Assembly: GCF_003002095.1 (NCBI RefSeq) | Contig: NZ_PVZC01000008.1 | Span: forward strand, 372,001 to 436,000 | Source of the DNA: Allonocardiopsis opalescens | GTDB taxonomy: Bacteria > Actinomycetota > Actinomycetes > Streptosporangiales > Streptosporangiaceae | Reading direction: 5' to 3' | Length of the DNA stretch: 64,000 nucleotides | Shown here: positions 35,305-45,278 of the stretch, piece by piece | How positions within the stretch are numbered: position 1 is the stretch's first letter | How the letters are laid out: each line of letters opens with the position of its first letter | Made by a program: the position numbers and the translations under genes | The notes under the pieces: model-generated | What the model was told of the DNA's origin: nothing | Databases searched by the model: none | Seen by the model: the letters and a program-made list of their open reading frames with translations, nothing else

Positions 35305-35880
35305 ATGCTCACCCTCCCCCTCGGCGACGGTGCCGAGCTGCGCGCGCTCGAACCCTGGAACGCCGAGGAGTTCGCCGCCTTCATCGAGCGCGAGCGCCCG
35401 GCCCTGGCGCCGTGGCTGGTGTGGGGCTCCACCATCGTCGACGCCGAGGGCGCCCGGGCGATGCTGCAGCGCTACGCCGACGAGCAGGCGGCGGGCCGGG
35501 GCCGCATCTACGGCATCTGGCGCGGCGGCACGCTGGTCGGCGGCACCCTCTTCCGGGTCTTCGACACCGAAGCGGGCGTGTGCGAGCTGGGCGTGTGGCT
35601 GGCGGCGGGCGAACGCGGCCGCGGCCTGATCACCAAGGCGTCGCGGCTGATGATCGACTGGGCCGTCCACCACCGCGGCATGGCCCGGGTGGAGTGGCGC
35701 ACCATCCCGTCCAACGCCGCCAGCCTGGCGGTGGCCGAGCGCCTGGGCATGCGCCGCGACGGCCTGCTCCGCGGCGGCTACCCCTTCAACGGCGAGCGCC
35801 ACGACGTGGAGGTCTGGGCGCTACTGGCCGAGGAGTGGCGCGCGGCCGGGCCGGCCGGCGCCGATTCGCCGGCTCACTGA
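35305..35880 (+). CDS. RimJ/RimL-type GNAT acetyltransferase
   Basis: 191 residues; full GNAT fold with CELGVWLAAGERGRGLITKASRLMIDWA (acetyl-CoA loop) and IPSNAASLAVAERLGMRRDGLLR. RimL-like enzymes acetylate ribosomal protein N-termini, amines or drugs; the substrate is unknown. GGAGG precedes ATG 35305. Its end overlaps the converging tetR gene by seven bases. Confidence 0.9.
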   Translation: MLTLPLGDGAELRALEPWNAEEFAAFIERERPALAPWLVWGSTIVDAEGARAMLQRYADEQAAGRGRIYGIWRGGTLVGGTLFRVFDTEAGVCELGVWLAAGERGRGLITKASRLMIDWAVHHRGMARVEWRTIPSNAASLAVAERLGMRRDGLLRGGYPFNGERHDVEVWALLAEEWRAAGPAGADSPAH

Positions 35881-36479
35881 AGGTCCGCGCGCCCCAGCGC
35901 CACCGCGACCGCGCGCCGCACCAGCTCGGGCAGCGGGCGGGCCGGCTCGCCGCCGCTGAGCGCGCCGCCCGCCACGGCCAGTACCGCGCCCACCACCGCG
36001 CCGGTGAGCGCGTCGGCGTCGGTCGCGTCCAGCCGGTCGGGGAAGGCGGCCAGCAGCAGTCCGCTCCACTCCCGCTGCAGCTCGGCGATGTCGCGAACCG
36101 CGCGGGCCCGCAGCTCGGGCACGGTCGCCATCAGCCGGGCGCGCACCGCCACCAGCTCGCCGTCCGCGTCGAGGCTGCCCGACGGGGCGGCGAGCAGGGC
36201 CTCCACCGCCTGGACCACCGCCTCCCCCGGCGTGGCCGCCGCCGTGCCGGCGAGCGCGTCGGCCAGCAGCTCGACGCGTAGCGCCCGGTCGGCGAAGACC
36301 ACGTCCTCCTTGCTCGGGAAGTAGTTGAAGAAGGTGGCCCGCGACACCCCCGCCGCCGCCGCGATCTCGGGGACCGTGGTCGCCTCGTACCCCTTCGCCT
36401 CGAACAGCCGCAGCGCGGCGGCGACGATGGCGCGGCGGGTCTCCCGCTTCTTCCGCTCCCGCAGGCCCGATTCGGTCAC
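35874..36479 (-). CDS. TetR-family regulator of divergent SDR
   Basis: 201 residues with HTH at about 29-60 (TVPEIAAAAGVSRATFFNYFPSKEDVV) and an AcrR-like C-domain. GTG 36479. It is divergent from an SDR gene; a 23-base operator overlapping the SDR promoter separates them. Confidence 0.9.
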   Translation of the reverse strand: MTESGLRERKKRETRRAIVAAALRLFEAKGYEATTVPEIAAAAGVSRATFFNYFPSKEDVVFADRALRVELLADALAGTAAATPGEAVVQAVEALLAAPSGSLDADGELVAVRARLMATVPELRARAVRDIAELQREWSGLLLAAFPDRLDATDADALTGAVVGAVLAVAGGALSGGEPARPLPELVRRAVAVALGRADLQ

Positions 36480-36501
36480 CAGGAGATCTTAGCCCACATC
36501 C

Positions 36502-36535
36502 AAATTTAGACTGCGTCTAGATTTCTTGCTATAAC
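36502..36535 (+). promoter_or_regulatory. Operator and leaderless promoter of SDR gene
   Basis: AAATTTAGAC-TGC-GTCTAGATTT (36502-36524) is a near-perfect palindrome with one mismatch. TAGACT (36507-36512) and TATAAC (36530-36535) are 17 bases apart and place the start at about the ATG at 36542. Repressor binding would cover the -35. Confidence 0.75.
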
Positions 36536-36541
36536 GGTCCC

Positions 36542-37432
36542 ATGGACACGCTCAAGGGGACCACCGCCTTCATCACTGGCGCCGCGCGGGGCGTCGGCCT
36601 CGGCATCGCCCGGAGTCTGGCCCGGCGGGGCTGCGCCCTCGCCCTCACCGACCTGGACGCCGAAGCGCTCGACACCGCGGCGGCCGAACTGGCCGCCACC
36701 GCCCGGGTGCGGGTCTTCCGGCTCGACGTGCGCGACCGGGCCGGCTTCGCCCGGGTCGCCGACGAGGCCGAGGAGGCGCTGGGCCCCGTCTCCGTACTGT
36801 GCAACAACGCCGGCATCGCCTTCCCCGAGACCGCCGAGGACATGGCCTACGAGCTGTGGGACCTGGCCCTGGACATCAATCTCGGCGGCGTCGTCAACGG
36901 CGTGCAGACCTTCCTGCCCCGGATGCTGGCGCGCGGCGGGCCCGGTCACATCGTGAACACCGCGTCGGCGGCCGGGCTGGTCGCGCGGACCGGGCCTATG
37001 TACACCGCGTCGAAGTTCGCCGTGGTCGGACTCTCGGAATCGCTGCGCGGGCAGCTGGAGGCGGCGGGGCACCCCGTCGGCGTCACCGTGCTGTGCCCGG
37101 GCGGCGTCGCCTCCGCCATCGGTGCCAGCACCCGGGCGGTCCTCGACGCGGCGCACGGCGGTCCGGCCTTCGAGCGCGCCCGCACCCGGCTGCGGCGGGC
37201 CGCGCCCGCCATCGACTCCACGCTGGCCGAGATGGGCGTGGCCCCGGACCGCGTCGGCGAGCAGGTCGCCGACGCCGTCCTCGCCGACCGCTCGCACGTG
37301 CTGACCGACCGCGCCGGGATCGACCTCATCCGGGCCAGGACCGCGACGCTGCTGGCGTCGATGCCCGCCGCGGACACCACCGACGCCACCTTCGAGCGGT
37401 TCCGATCGGCTGTGGGCGAGGACGGTCGCTGA
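36542..37432 (+). CDS. Short-chain dehydrogenase
   Basis: 296 residues. Cofactor loop TGAARGVGLGIA, NNAG, and catalytic Ser-Tyr-Lys in NTASAAGLV...YTASKFAV. Asp after strand 2 (LTDLD) suggests NAD(H). The extended C-terminus resembles SDRs acting on hydrophobic alcohols or acyl compounds. ATG 36542 appears leaderless. Divergent TetR control is likely. Confidence 0.9.
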   Translation: MDTLKGTTAFITGAARGVGLGIARSLARRGCALALTDLDAEALDTAAAELAATARVRVFRLDVRDRAGFARVADEAEEALGPVSVLCNNAGIAFPETAEDMAYELWDLALDINLGGVVNGVQTFLPRMLARGGPGHIVNTASAAGLVARTGPMYTASKFAVVGLSESLRGQLEAAGHPVGVTVLCPGGVASAIGASTRAVLDAAHGGPAFERARTRLRRAAPAIDSTLAEMGVAPDRVGEQVADAVLADRSHVLTDRAGIDLIRARTATLLASMPAADTTDATFERFRSAVGEDGR

Positions 37433-37477
37433 CCGCGCCGGTCGGTGTGCCCGCGCCGGCCTGGGAGGATGGCGGGC

Positions 37478-38404
37478 ATGTCCGTCCGTGAACTCGTGGT
37501 CCTCGGCACATCGAGCGCGGTGCCGACCCGGCGGCGCAACCACAACGGCTACTTCCTGCGCTGGGACCGGCACGGTGTGGTGTTCGACCCGGGCGAGGGC
37601 ACCCAGCGGCAACTGCGGCTGGCCGGGCTGTCCGCGCACGACATCACCCGCATCTGCGTCACCCACATGCACGGCGACCACGCGCTCGGGGTGCCGGGGC
37701 TGGTGCAGCGCATCGCCCGCGACCAGGTCGCGCACCCGGTCCTGGCCGCCTTCCCCGCCTCCGGCCGCCGCTACTGGGACCGGCTGCGGCACGCCACCGC
37801 CTTCGGCGACACCGACGTCATCGTGGAGCAGCCGGTCAGCGGGGCGCGGGCGCTGCTGGAGGGTGAGGACGACCTCGTGGTGACGGCGCTGCCGCTGCGG
37901 CACCGCATCGACACCTACGGCTACCGGCTGGCCGAGCCCGACGGCTGGCGGATGCTGCCCGAACGGCTGGCCGAGCGCGGCGTCACCGGTCCGGCGGTGG
38001 GGGTGCTGCAGCGCGAGGGCGAGGTCCGCAACGCGGCCGGGGAGCGGGTGCTGCTGGCCGACTGCGCCGAGCCGCGCCCCGGCCAGGTCTTCGCCTTCGT
38101 GATGGACACCGCGCCGTGCGCGAACGCGGTCCGGCTGGCCGAGGGGGCGGACCTGCTGGTGGCGGAGTCCACCTACCTGGAGGCCGAGGCGGCGCTGGCC
38201 GCCGACTACCTGCACCTCACCGCCGGCCAGGCCGGCCGGATCGCGGCCCGCGCCGGGGTGCGCACCCTGGTGCTCACCCACATCTCCGAGCGCTACGAGG
38301 CAGGCGACGACGCGCGCTTCGTGGCGGAGGCGGCCGCGGAGTTCGGCGGCGAGGTGGTGCTCGCCGCCGACCTCGACCGCATCCCGGTCCCCCGGCGCCG
38401 CTGA
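37478..38404 (+). CDS. RNase Z-like metallo-beta-lactamase protein
   Basis: 308 residues. The Zn motif THMHGDH and later His/Asp ligands (VMDTAP, LTHISERY) are intact, with GTSSAVPTRRRNHNGYFL at the start as in RNase Z, the tRNA 3'-processing endonuclease. The long insert (flexible arm-like) around 90-170 fits the family. ATG 37478 follows GGGAGG. It is downstream of the SDR gene on the same strand, perhaps by chance. Confidence 0.88.
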   Translation: MSVRELVVLGTSSAVPTRRRNHNGYFLRWDRHGVVFDPGEGTQRQLRLAGLSAHDITRICVTHMHGDHALGVPGLVQRIARDQVAHPVLAAFPASGRRYWDRLRHATAFGDTDVIVEQPVSGARALLEGEDDLVVTALPLRHRIDTYGYRLAEPDGWRMLPERLAERGVTGPAVGVLQREGEVRNAAGERVLLADCAEPRPGQVFAFVMDTAPCANAVRLAEGADLLVAESTYLEAEAALAADYLHLTAGQAGRIAARAGVRTLVLTHISERYEAGDDARFVAEAAAEFGGEVVLAADLDRIPVPRRR

Positions 38405-38444
38405 CGGCCGCCGCCGGCCGGTGCGGTGGTGGCGCAGCCCATAT

Positions 38445-38464
38445 TGAACCGACCTGTACAGAAC
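38445..38464. promoter_or_regulatory. TetR operator, copy 1
   Basis: TGAACCGACCTGTACAGAAC lies 17 bases before the tetR ATG. The same motif (16 of 20 identical) recurs before the MFS gene at 39099. Confidence 0.7.
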
Positions 38465-38480
38465 CTGTTATGGTCTCCCC

Positions 38481-39053
38481 ATGGCACGACCGAGGACCTT
38501 CGACGAGGAGCGCGCCGTCGACGCGGCGATGCGCACCTTCTGGCGCTCGGGCTACGAGGCGACCTCGACCCAGGACCTCTGCGAGGCGACCGGCCTCGGG
38601 CGCAGCAGCGTGTACAACGCCTTCAGCAGCAAGCGGGAGCTGTTCGGCACGGCGCTGCACCGGTACATGGAGCTGCGCACCGCCCGCACAGTCGACCTGC
38701 TGGCCGGCGAGGCGCCGATCCGCGAGAAGCTCCGCACGCTGCTGTGGTGGATCGTCGACGGCGACGCCGAAGAGCCGACCGGCTGCCTGGTGGTGAACTC
38801 CACCGTCGAACTGGCCCCGCGCGACCCCGAGGTCGCCGACGCGCTCCGCCGCGACCGCGAGCGGCGCTTCGAGGCGCTGCGCAGCGCCCTGGACGCCGCC
38901 CGGCGCGCCGGGGAGATCGCGCCCGACCGCGAGCCCGCCGCCCTCGCCCACTTCTTCATCGCCGCCATCAGCGGGATGAACGTCGCCGCCTGCGGCGGCG
39001 CCGACCGCCAGACGCTGGCCGCCATCGCCGAGACCGCGCTCAGGAGCCTGTGA
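38481..39053 (+). CDS. TetR-family regulator
   Basis: 190 residues; HTH about 24-58 (STQDLCEATGLGRSSVYNAFSSKRELFGTALH), ligand domain with GCLVVNSTVELAPRDPEVAD (TetR_C_11-like). The MFS gene follows 78 bases later on the same strand. Shared operator copies before both genes suggest it represses itself and the exporter. Start ATG 38481; TATGGT upstream may be a -10. Confidence 0.9.
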   Translation: MARPRTFDEERAVDAAMRTFWRSGYEATSTQDLCEATGLGRSSVYNAFSSKRELFGTALHRYMELRTARTVDLLAGEAPIREKLRTLLWWIVDGDAEEPTGCLVVNSTVELAPRDPEVADALRRDRERRFEALRSALDAARRAGEIAPDREPAALAHFFIAAISGMNVAACGGADRQTLAAIAETALRSL

Positions 39054-39098
39054 GCCGGCCACGCCCCGGCGCGCGGGGACCGCCGCACGCCCCGATTC

Positions 39099-39118
39099 TG
39101 AACCAAGCTGTCCAAAAC
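39099..39118. promoter_or_regulatory. TetR operator, copy 2
   Basis: TGAACCAAGCTGTCCAAAAC matches the site at 38445 in 16 of 20 positions and lies 13 bases before the MFS ATG. Confidence 0.7.
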
Positions 39119-39131
39119 AAGGAGATCCGCG

Positions 39132-40349
39132 ATGCCCCCTGCCGTCTACGTGCTGGGCCTGGCGATATTCGCCCAGGGCACCTCCGAGCTGATGCTGGCC
39201 GGCCTGCTCCCGGAGATGTCCGCCGACCTCGGCGTCTCCATCCCGGCGGCCGGGATGCTGATCTCCGCCTTCGCCCTCGGCATGCTGGTGGGCGCGCCGG
39301 TGCTCGCGGTGGCGACCCTGCGCTGGTCGCGCCGGACCGCGCTGCTCGCCTTCATGGCCGTCTTCGCGCTCACCCATGTCGCGGGCGCGCTGGCCCCCGA
39401 CTACGGGCTGCTGCTCGCCACCCGGGTAGTCAGCGCCTTCGTCTACGCGGGCTTCTGGGCACTGGCCGCCACCACCGCGACCAGCCTGGTCCCGGCCGAC
39501 CGGCGCGCCCGCGCGATCGGCGTGGTGACCAGCGGCCTGACCGTCGCCAGCATCATCGGCCTGCCGCTGGGCACCGTGATCGGCCAGCAGCTCGGCTGGC
39601 AGAGCGCCTTCTGGGCCGTGGCCGCCATGTCGCTGCTCGCCCTGGCCGGAGTCGCGGCCACCATCCCGGGCGGCCGCCCGGCCGCGGCGCAGGCGCCGAG
39701 CATCCGCGCCGAGCTGCGGGTGCTGGCCGACCCCTGGGTCTGGCTCGCCTACGGCACCACGATCCTGTCCATCTCCGCGCTGATGGGCACCTTCAGCTAC
39801 CTGTCGCCGCTGCTCACCGAGGTGACCGGGCTGGCCGCCGCCTGGGTGCCCGCCGTGCTCGCCCTCTACGGGCTCGGCGCGTTCATCGGCATCAGCGTCA
39901 GCGGCCGCATCGCCGACCGGCGGCCCTTCGGGACCCTCTACACCGGCGTGATCGGGCTGATCGCCGCCTCGGTGGCGCTGGGCCTGGCGGCCGGATCACC
40001 GCTGCTCGCGGTACCGCTGGTGCTGCTGCTCGGCGGCTTCGGCTTCGGCCTGAACCCCGCGCTCAACGTCCGGGTCTTCACCCTCGCCGGCCAGGCCCCC
40101 ACGCTGGCCAACGCGGTGCACGTCTCCGCCTTCAACGCCGGCATCACCCTGGGCCCGCTGCTGGGCGGGCTGGCCATCGACGCGGGCGCCGGCTTCACCT
40201 CGCCCACCTGGATCGGCGCGGGCCTCGGCGTGCTGGCCCTGGGCGCGGTCGCCCTGGCCGCCCGCGGGGCGCCGCGCACCGCGGCCGTGCCCGCCGTCCC
40301 GGCGGCCGAGCGGCCGGCACCGGTCCCGCAGGCCGAGCCGCCTGCCTGA
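39132..40349 (+). CDS. MFS drug exporter (Cmx/CmrA-like, DHA1)
   Basis: 405 residues with 12 predicted helices. FAQGTSELMLAGLLPEMSADLGVSIPAAGMLISAFALGM and the long loop RWSRRTALL are typical of Cmx/CmrA-type and arabinose-exporter-like DHA1 proteins. Chloramphenicol or another hydrophobic drug is possible; not proven. GGAG lies before ATG 39132. A TetR gene and its operator lie immediately upstream. Confidence 0.9.
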   Translation: MPPAVYVLGLAIFAQGTSELMLAGLLPEMSADLGVSIPAAGMLISAFALGMLVGAPVLAVATLRWSRRTALLAFMAVFALTHVAGALAPDYGLLLATRVVSAFVYAGFWALAATTATSLVPADRRARAIGVVTSGLTVASIIGLPLGTVIGQQLGWQSAFWAVAAMSLLALAGVAATIPGGRPAAAQAPSIRAELRVLADPWVWLAYGTTILSISALMGTFSYLSPLLTEVTGLAAAWVPAVLALYGLGAFIGISVSGRIADRRPFGTLYTGVIGLIAASVALGLAAGSPLLAVPLVLLLGGFGFGLNPALNVRVFTLAGQAPTLANAVHVSAFNAGITLGPLLGGLAIDAGAGFTSPTWIGAGLGVLALGAVALAARGAPRTAAVPAVPAAERPAPVPQAEPPA

Positions 40350-40355
40350 GCACGG

Positions 40356-40386
40356 CGGCGCCCCCGGCACGGGGCCGGGGGCGCCG
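40356..40386. terminator. Hairpin between convergent MFS and proA
   Basis: CGGCGCCCCCGGC/GCCGGGGGCGCCG, 13 pairs, 5-base loop, no T-run. Confidence 0.6.
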
Positions 40387-40391
40387 CACCG

Positions 40392-41663
40392 CTACCGGGT
40401 CTGACCGTCGCCGGTGACGATGTACTTGGTGGAGGTCATCTCGGTCAGCCCCATCGGCCCGCGCGCGTGCAGCTTCTGGGTGGAGATGCCGATCTCGGCG
40501 CCGAAGCCGAACTCGCCCCCGTCGGTGAACCGGGTGGAGGCGTTCACCAGCACGGCGGCGGAGTCCACCCGCGCGGTGAAGTAGCGCGCGGTCGGCTGCG
40601 AGCGGGTCACGATCGCCTCGGTGTGCTGCGAGGAGTACCGGCGGATGTGCGCGATCGCCGCGTCGACCGAGGGCACCACGGCGGCCGCGATGTCGTAGGA
40701 GAGGTACTCCTCCGCCCAGTCCTGCTCGGTCGCCTCGGCCACCGGCACCCCCGCCGCCTCGCCGTGGCCGCGCACCGCGTCGTCGCCGTGCACCGTGACG
40801 CCCGCCTCGTGCAGCTCCTTGAGCGCGCGCGGCAGGAACTCGGCGGCGATGCCGGCGTGCACCAGCACGGTCTCGGCCGCGTTGCAGACCGACACCCGCT
40901 GGGCCTTGGAGTTCAGCAGCAGCGAGACGGCCATGTCCAGGTCGGCGTCGGCGTCGACGTAGACGTGGCAGTTGCCGACGCCGGTCTCGATCACCGGCAC
41001 CGTCGACTCGGTCACCACCGTGTTGATCAGCGAGGCGCCGCCGCGCGGGATCAGCACGTCGACCAGGCCCCGGGCCCGCATCAGCTGGTGCACGGACTCG
41101 CGCCCGGTGCCCGGCACCAGCTGGACCGCGTCCACCGGCACCCCGCCGTCGAGCCCGGCCAGCGCGTCGCGCAGCACGGAGACGATCGCGGAGTTGGAGT
41201 CATAAGCCGAGGAGGAGCCGCGCAGCAGCGCCGCGTTGCCGCTCTTGAGGCAGAGCGCGGCGGCGTCGGCCGTGACATTGGGCCGCCCCTCGTAGATGAT
41301 GCCGATCACGCCGAAGGGCACCCTGAGCTGGCGCAGCTCCAGCCCGTTGGGCAGGGTCGAGCCGCGCACCACCTCGCCCACCGGGTCGGGCAGGTCGGCG
41401 ACGTGCCGCACGGCGTCGGCGATGGCCGCGACGCGCTCCGCGGTCAGGGTCAGCCGGTCGACCATCGCCTCCGAGGTCCCGGCCGCCACGGCCCGGGCGA
41501 CGTCGGTCAGATTGGCCGCGATGATCTCGTCGGAGCGGGCCACCAGGGCGTCGGCCATCGCGCGCAGCGCGGCGTCCTTGGCCGCGCGGGTCAGCGGCGT
41601 CAACTCGGCCGCCGCCTCGCGGGCGCGCAGCGCCACTGCGTGGACCTGCTGCTCGTCCCCCAT
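40392..41663 (-). CDS. proA: Gamma-glutamyl phosphate reductase
   Basis: 423 residues. Catalytic Cys260 in [38 protein letters not shown] and [28 protein letters not shown] are full-length family blocks. It reduces glutamyl phosphate to glutamate semialdehyde with NADPH. Start ATG 41663. It follows proB by 59 bases, so proBA is an operon; the usual downstream nadD is 9.6 kb away. Confidence 0.97.
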   Translation of the reverse strand: MGDEQQVHAVALRAREAAAELTPLTRAAKDAALRAMADALVARSDEIIAANLTDVARAVAAGTSEAMVDRLTLTAERVAAIADAVRHVADLPDPVGEVVRGSTLPNGLELRQLRVPFGVIGIIYEGRPNVTADAAALCLKSGNAALLRGSSSAYDSNSAIVSVLRDALAGLDGGVPVDAVQLVPGTGRESVHQLMRARGLVDVLIPRGGASLINTVVTESTVPVIETGVGNCHVYVDADADLDMAVSLLLNSKAQRVSVCNAAETVLVHAGIAAEFLPRALKELHEAGVTVHGDDAVRGHGEAAGVPVAEATEQDWAEEYLSYDIAAAVVPSVDAAIAHIRRYSSQHTEAIVTRSQPTARYFTARVDSAAVLVNASTRFTDGGEFGFGAEIGISTQKLHARGPMGLTEMTSTKYIVTGDGQTR

Positions 41664-41722
41664 GTCGGTTCTCCTCGTCTCTGCGTGTCTCGTCGTGGAG
41701 TTCGGTCGGCTCCCGGCGCGGC

Positions 41723-42853
41723 TCAGCTCGCGGCCAGGATCACCATGTCGTCGCGGTGCACGATCTCGCGCTCGTACTCGGGGCCCAGCTCGCGGGCCAG
41801 CCAGCGGGTGGACCGGCCCATCAGCTCGGGCAGCTCGGCGGCGTCGTAGTTCACCAGCCCGCGGGCGACCGGCACACCGCGGGCGTCGCACAGGTCCACC
41901 GGGTCCCCGGCGTGGAACTCGCCCTCGGCCCTGACCACGCCGGCCGGCAGCAGCGAGGCGCCCCGGCGGACCACGGCGTCGACCGCGCCGTCGTCCAGCC
42001 ACACCCGGCCCCGGCCGGTGGTGGCGTGCGCCAGCCACAGCTGGCGGGTGGAGGGGCGGCGGTCCTGCGGGTGGAAGTAGGTGCCGACGGCCTCGCCGGC
42101 CAGCGCGGCCCCGGCGTTGGCGGCGGAGGTGAGCAGGGTGGGCACGCCCGCGCCGGTGGCGATCCTGGCCGCCTCCACCTTGGTGACCATGCCGCCGGTG
42201 CCCACACCGCGGGCACCGGGGCGGCCCAGCTCGACGCCGTCGAGGTCGGCGGGGTCGCGCACGTCGGTGATCGGCAGCGCGCCCGGCCTGCGCGGGTCGC
42301 CGTCGTAGAGCGCGGCCACGTCGGACAGCAGCAGCAGCGCGTCGGCCCGCACCAGGTGCGCCACCAGCGCGGCCAGCCGATCGTTGTCGCCGAAGCGGAT
42401 CTCATGGGTGGCCACGGTGTCGTTCTCGTTCACGATCGGCACCGCGCCGACGGCCAGCAGCCGCAGCAGGGTGCGCTGCGCGTTGCGGTGCTGCACCCTG
42501 CGGATCATGTCCTCGACGGTGAGCAGCACCTGGCCGACGGTGAGGCCGTGCCGGGCGAAGGCGGCGGTGTAGCGGGCCACCAGCAGGCCCTGGCCCACAC
42601 TGGCCGCCGCCTGCTGGGTGGCGAGGTCGCGCGGCCGGCTGGCCAGGCCGAGCGGGCCGATCCCGGCCGCGATCGCGCCGGAGGAGACCAGCAGCAGCTC
42701 GGTTCCCGCCAGTCTGCGCGCCGCCAGCACCTCCGACAGCCGGGTGACCCGGTCGGTGTCGATGTGACCGTCGGGGGTGGTCAGCGACGAGGAGCCGACC
42801 TTGACCACGATCCTGCGGGCCGCGGCCACGGGCGCTCGCGTGTCGGCGTGCAC
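41723..42853 (-). CDS. proB: Glutamate 5-kinase with PUA domain
   Basis: 376 residues. The amino-acid kinase domain (about 12-255: [35 protein letters not shown]) is followed by a PUA domain (about 280-370). It phosphorylates glutamate as the first, proline-inhibited step of proline synthesis. GTG 42853 is preferred; the upstream frame is unrelated. An inverted repeat separates it from obgE. Confidence 0.96.
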   Translation of the reverse strand: MHADTRAPVAAARRIVVKVGSSSLTTPDGHIDTDRVTRLSEVLAARRLAGTELLLVSSGAIAAGIGPLGLASRPRDLATQQAAASVGQGLLVARYTAAFARHGLTVGQVLLTVEDMIRRVQHRNAQRTLLRLLAVGAVPIVNENDTVATHEIRFGDNDRLAALVAHLVRADALLLLSDVAALYDGDPRRPGALPITDVRDPADLDGVELGRPGARGVGTGGMVTKVEAARIATGAGVPTLLTSAANAGAALAGEAVGTYFHPQDRRPSTRQLWLAHATTGRGRVWLDDGAVDAVVRRGASLLPAGVVRAEGEFHAGDPVDLCDARGVPVARGLVNYDAAELPELMGRSTRWLARELGPEYEREIVHRDDMVILAAS

Positions 42854-42899
42854 GGTTTCCGTCCTGGGGTTCGGGTGGTGGATGCGGACTGCCCGGCCC

Positions 42900-42929
42900 G
42901 GTGCCCCGCCCGCGTGCGGGCGGGGCACC
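42900..42929. terminator. Perfect inverted repeat between obgE and proB
   Basis: GGTGCCCCGCCCGC and its complement with a 2-base centre; no T-run. It overlaps neither gene and may partly terminate the obgE transcript. Confidence 0.5.
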
Positions 42930-42951
42930 GCTTCGCTCTCCCCCGGGGCGG

Positions 42952-44316
42952 TCAGCCGAGTCGCAGGTCGGTGCCCCGGGGGCCGAGCGGGAGGTCGTCG
43001 CCGGCGACGGTGGGGTCCCAGTCGAAGACGACGGGGTCGTCCTCGTCGCCGATGTACACCTCGGCGCCCTCGGTGGCGCCCGCCTTGGCCAGCGCCTCCT
43101 CGATGCCGAGCCGGGCCAGCCGGTCGGCCAGGTAGCCGACGGCCTCGTCATTGCTGAAGTCGGTCTGGTTCACCCAGCGGCGCGGCTTGTCGCCCTTGAT
43201 CAGGAAGGCGTTCTCGCCCTTTCTGACCACCTCGAAGGGCACCTCGCGCATCGGGGTGGGCCGCAGCACGATCCGGGTGGGCTCCTCGGGCGGGCGCTGC
43301 GCGCGGGCGCCGGCCACCAGCCGGCCCATCTCGAAGGCGAGCTCGCGCAGCCCCTCGCGGGTGGCGGCCGAGACCCGCAGCACCCGCAGGCCGCGCTCGG
43401 CCAGCATCGGCTCGACCATCTCGGCCAGTTCGCGCCCCTCGGGCACGTCGACCTTGTTCAGCACCACGATCCGGGGCCGGTCGGCGAGGTCGAGCCCCTG
43501 CGCCGCGGAGTAGGCGCTCAGCTCCGCCTCCAGCGCCTCGAAGTCCGAGACCGGGTCGCGGCCGGACTCGTAGGTGGCGCAGTCGAGCACGTGCACCAGG
43601 GTCGAGCAGCGCTCGATGTGGCGGAGGAAGTCCAGGCCCAGCCCGCGGCCCTCGCTCGCGCCGGGGATCAGCCCGGGCACGTCGGCCACCACGAACTGCA
43701 CCTCGCCCGCCTCGACCACGCCGAGGTTGGGCACCAGGGTGGTGAACGGATAGTCGGCGATCTTGGGCCGCGCCGCGGACAGCGCCGCGATCAGCGAGGA
43801 CTTGCCCGCGCTGGGGAAGCCGACCAGGCCGACATCGGCGACGGTCTTCATCTCCAGCCGGACGTCGAGCCGCTCGCCCTCCTCGCCCTTGAGGGCGAAG
43901 CCCGGCGCCTTGCGCTTGGTGGAGGCCAGCGCGGCATTGCCCAGGCCGCCGCGGCCGCCCTGCGCCACGACCAGCCGGGTGCCCTCGCCGACCAGGTCGC
44001 CCAGCACCTCGCCGTCCAGGCGGGTGACCACGGTGCCGTCGGGCACCTTCAGCACCAGTTCGGCGCCGTTGGCCCCGGCGCGGTGGCCGCCCTGGCCGGG
44101 GCGGCCGTTGCCGGCCCTGCGGTGCGGGCGGCGCTGGTAGTCCAGCAGGGTGGTGGTGTCGCGGTCGACCTCGAGCACGACGTCGCCGCCCCCGCCGCCG
44201 TTGCCGCCGTCGGGGCCGCCGAGCGGCTTGAACTTCTCGCGGTGGATGGAGGCGCAGCCGTGCCCGCCGTCGCCTGCGGTGATGTGCAGGACGGCTTCGT
44301 CCACGAAGTCGGGCAT
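42952..44316 (-). CDS. obgE: Obg-family GTPase
   Basis: 454 residues: Gly-rich Obg fold (about 1-158), G domain ([17 protein letters not shown]), and the C-terminal OCT domain typical of actinobacteria. Assists 50S assembly and stress signalling. Start ATG 44316. It follows rplU-rpmA but after a T-rich terminator. Confidence 0.97.
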   Translation of the reverse strand: MPDFVDEAVLHITAGDGGHGCASIHREKFKPLGGPDGGNGGGGGDVVLEVDRDTTTLLDYQRRPHRRAGNGRPGQGGHRAGANGAELVLKVPDGTVVTRLDGEVLGDLVGEGTRLVVAQGGRGGLGNAALASTKRKAPGFALKGEEGERLDVRLEMKTVADVGLVGFPSAGKSSLIAALSAARPKIADYPFTTLVPNLGVVEAGEVQFVVADVPGLIPGASEGRGLGLDFLRHIERCSTLVHVLDCATYESGRDPVSDFEALEAELSAYSAAQGLDLADRPRIVVLNKVDVPEGRELAEMVEPMLAERGLRVLRVSAATREGLRELAFEMGRLVAGARAQRPPEEPTRIVLRPTPMREVPFEVVRKGENAFLIKGDKPRRWVNQTDFSNDEAVGYLADRLARLGIEEALAKAGATEGAEVYIGDEDDPVVFDWDPTVAGDDLPLGPRGTDLRLG

Positions 44317-44345
44317 CGCGCCCCTCCTGGTAGGTCGGCAGAGAC

Positions 44346-44382
44346 AAAAACGCAGGGCGGACCCGTTACCGGTCCGCCCTGC
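44346..44382 (-). terminator. Terminator after rpmA
   Basis: GCAGGGCGGACC/GGTCCGCCCTGC, 12 pairs, followed on the - strand by GTTTTTG. It probably sets the obgE level by read-through. Confidence 0.85.
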
Positions 44383-44405
44383 TCACAACGTTTCGCCGGC
44401 GGAAC

Positions 44406-44663
44406 TTACTCCGCCGCCGGGATGATGCTGACGGCCTTGCGGCCGCGCTTGGTCCCGAACTGAACCGTGCCCGCGGTGAGCGCGAACAGGGTGTCGTCAC
44501 CGCCGCGGCCGACGTTGTCGCCCGGGTGGAAGTGGGTGCCGCGCTGGCGGACCAGGATCTCGCCCGCCTTGACGACGTGGCCGCCGAAGCGCTTGACCCC
44601 GAGCCGCTGGGCGTTGGAGTCGCGGCCGTTCCGGCTCGACGACGCGCCCTTCTTGTGTGCCAT
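44406..44663 (-). CDS. rpmA: 50S ribosomal protein L27
   Basis: 85 residues beginning [19 protein letters not shown]; no N-terminal extension of the firmicute type. It lies 41 bases after rplU. Confidence 0.98.
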   Translation of the reverse strand: MAHKKGASSSRNGRDSNAQRLGVKRFGGHVVKAGEILVRQRGTHFHPGDNVGRGGDDTLFALTAGTVQFGTKRGRKAVSIIPAAE

Positions 44664-44704
44664 GACGCCTACCTCCCGTGGTCAGCCCCGTGGGAAGGGG
44701 GAAC

Positions 44705-45025
44705 CTACTTGCCCTTGCCCTTGTCGATACCGGTGATCTTGACCTGGGTGTACTTCTGGCGGTGACCCTGGCGCTTCTTGTAACCGGTCTTGTTCTTGTA
44801 CTTCAGGATGTTGATCTTGGGTCCGGAGGCGTCGCCCACCACCTCCGCGGTGACGCGGTAGGCGCCCAGCTCCGACCGGTCGCTGATGACCTCGCCGTCG
44901 TTGACCACCAGCAGCGGCGACCAGGTCACCGTCGAACCGACCTCGGCGGCCACCTTGTCGATGGTGACGATGTCGTCGACCGCCACCTTCTCCTGCCTGC
45001 CGCCCGCTCGCACGATCGCGTACAC
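44705..45025 (-). CDS. rplU: 50S ribosomal protein L21
   Basis: 106 residues from GTG 45025, giving the canonical (M)[13 protein letters not shown] start with AGGAAG 11 bases upstream. GTG 45037 is four codons earlier but touches its ribosome site, so it is less likely. It forms an operon with rpmA. Confidence 0.95.
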   Translation of the reverse strand: MYAIVRAGGRQEKVAVDDIVTIDKVAAEVGSTVTWSPLLVVNDGEVISDRSELGAYRVTAEVVGDASGPKINILKYKNKTGYKKRQGHRQKYTQVKITGIDKGKGK

Positions 45026-45051
45026 CGGGAAACTCACTTCCTACGAATTCG

Positions 45052-45069
45052 CCCCGCGATACCGCGGGG
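45052..45069. promoter_or_regulatory. Leader hairpin before rplU
   Basis: CCCCGCG-ATAC-CGCGGGG lies just upstream of the ribosome site of rplU. It could be a site for autoregulation by L21, but this is only positional inference. The rest of 45026-45237 shows no gene. Confidence 0.4.
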
Positions 45070-45237
45070 AAGTCTCACTGGCGCCGGGGCTCTCGGCCCG
45101 CCACACGCGGACCGGCCGAGACCACCCGAGCAGGGATGGCCGCCTGGACGCGGTCTGATGTGGGAACGCGGGGAGCGCACACCGATGAGCGCACTCCATG
45201 CACCGATAGCCCACTTTAGCACCCGCGGCGGGTGGTC

Positions 45238-45272
45238 GGTCCCGGTCGGCGGGGCGCCCGCCGACCGGGACC
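45238..45272 (-). terminator. Hairpin terminator of rne
   Basis: GGTCCCGGTCGGCGGG and its complement (16 pairs), 3-base loop, six bases after the rne stop. Confidence 0.7.
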
Positions 45273-45278
45273 GGCGGG

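Noticed and set aside
45038-45237. A known ribosomal-protein leader RNA before rplU
   Set aside because: Only one short hairpin is visible; I could not match a described L21 leader consensus by eye.
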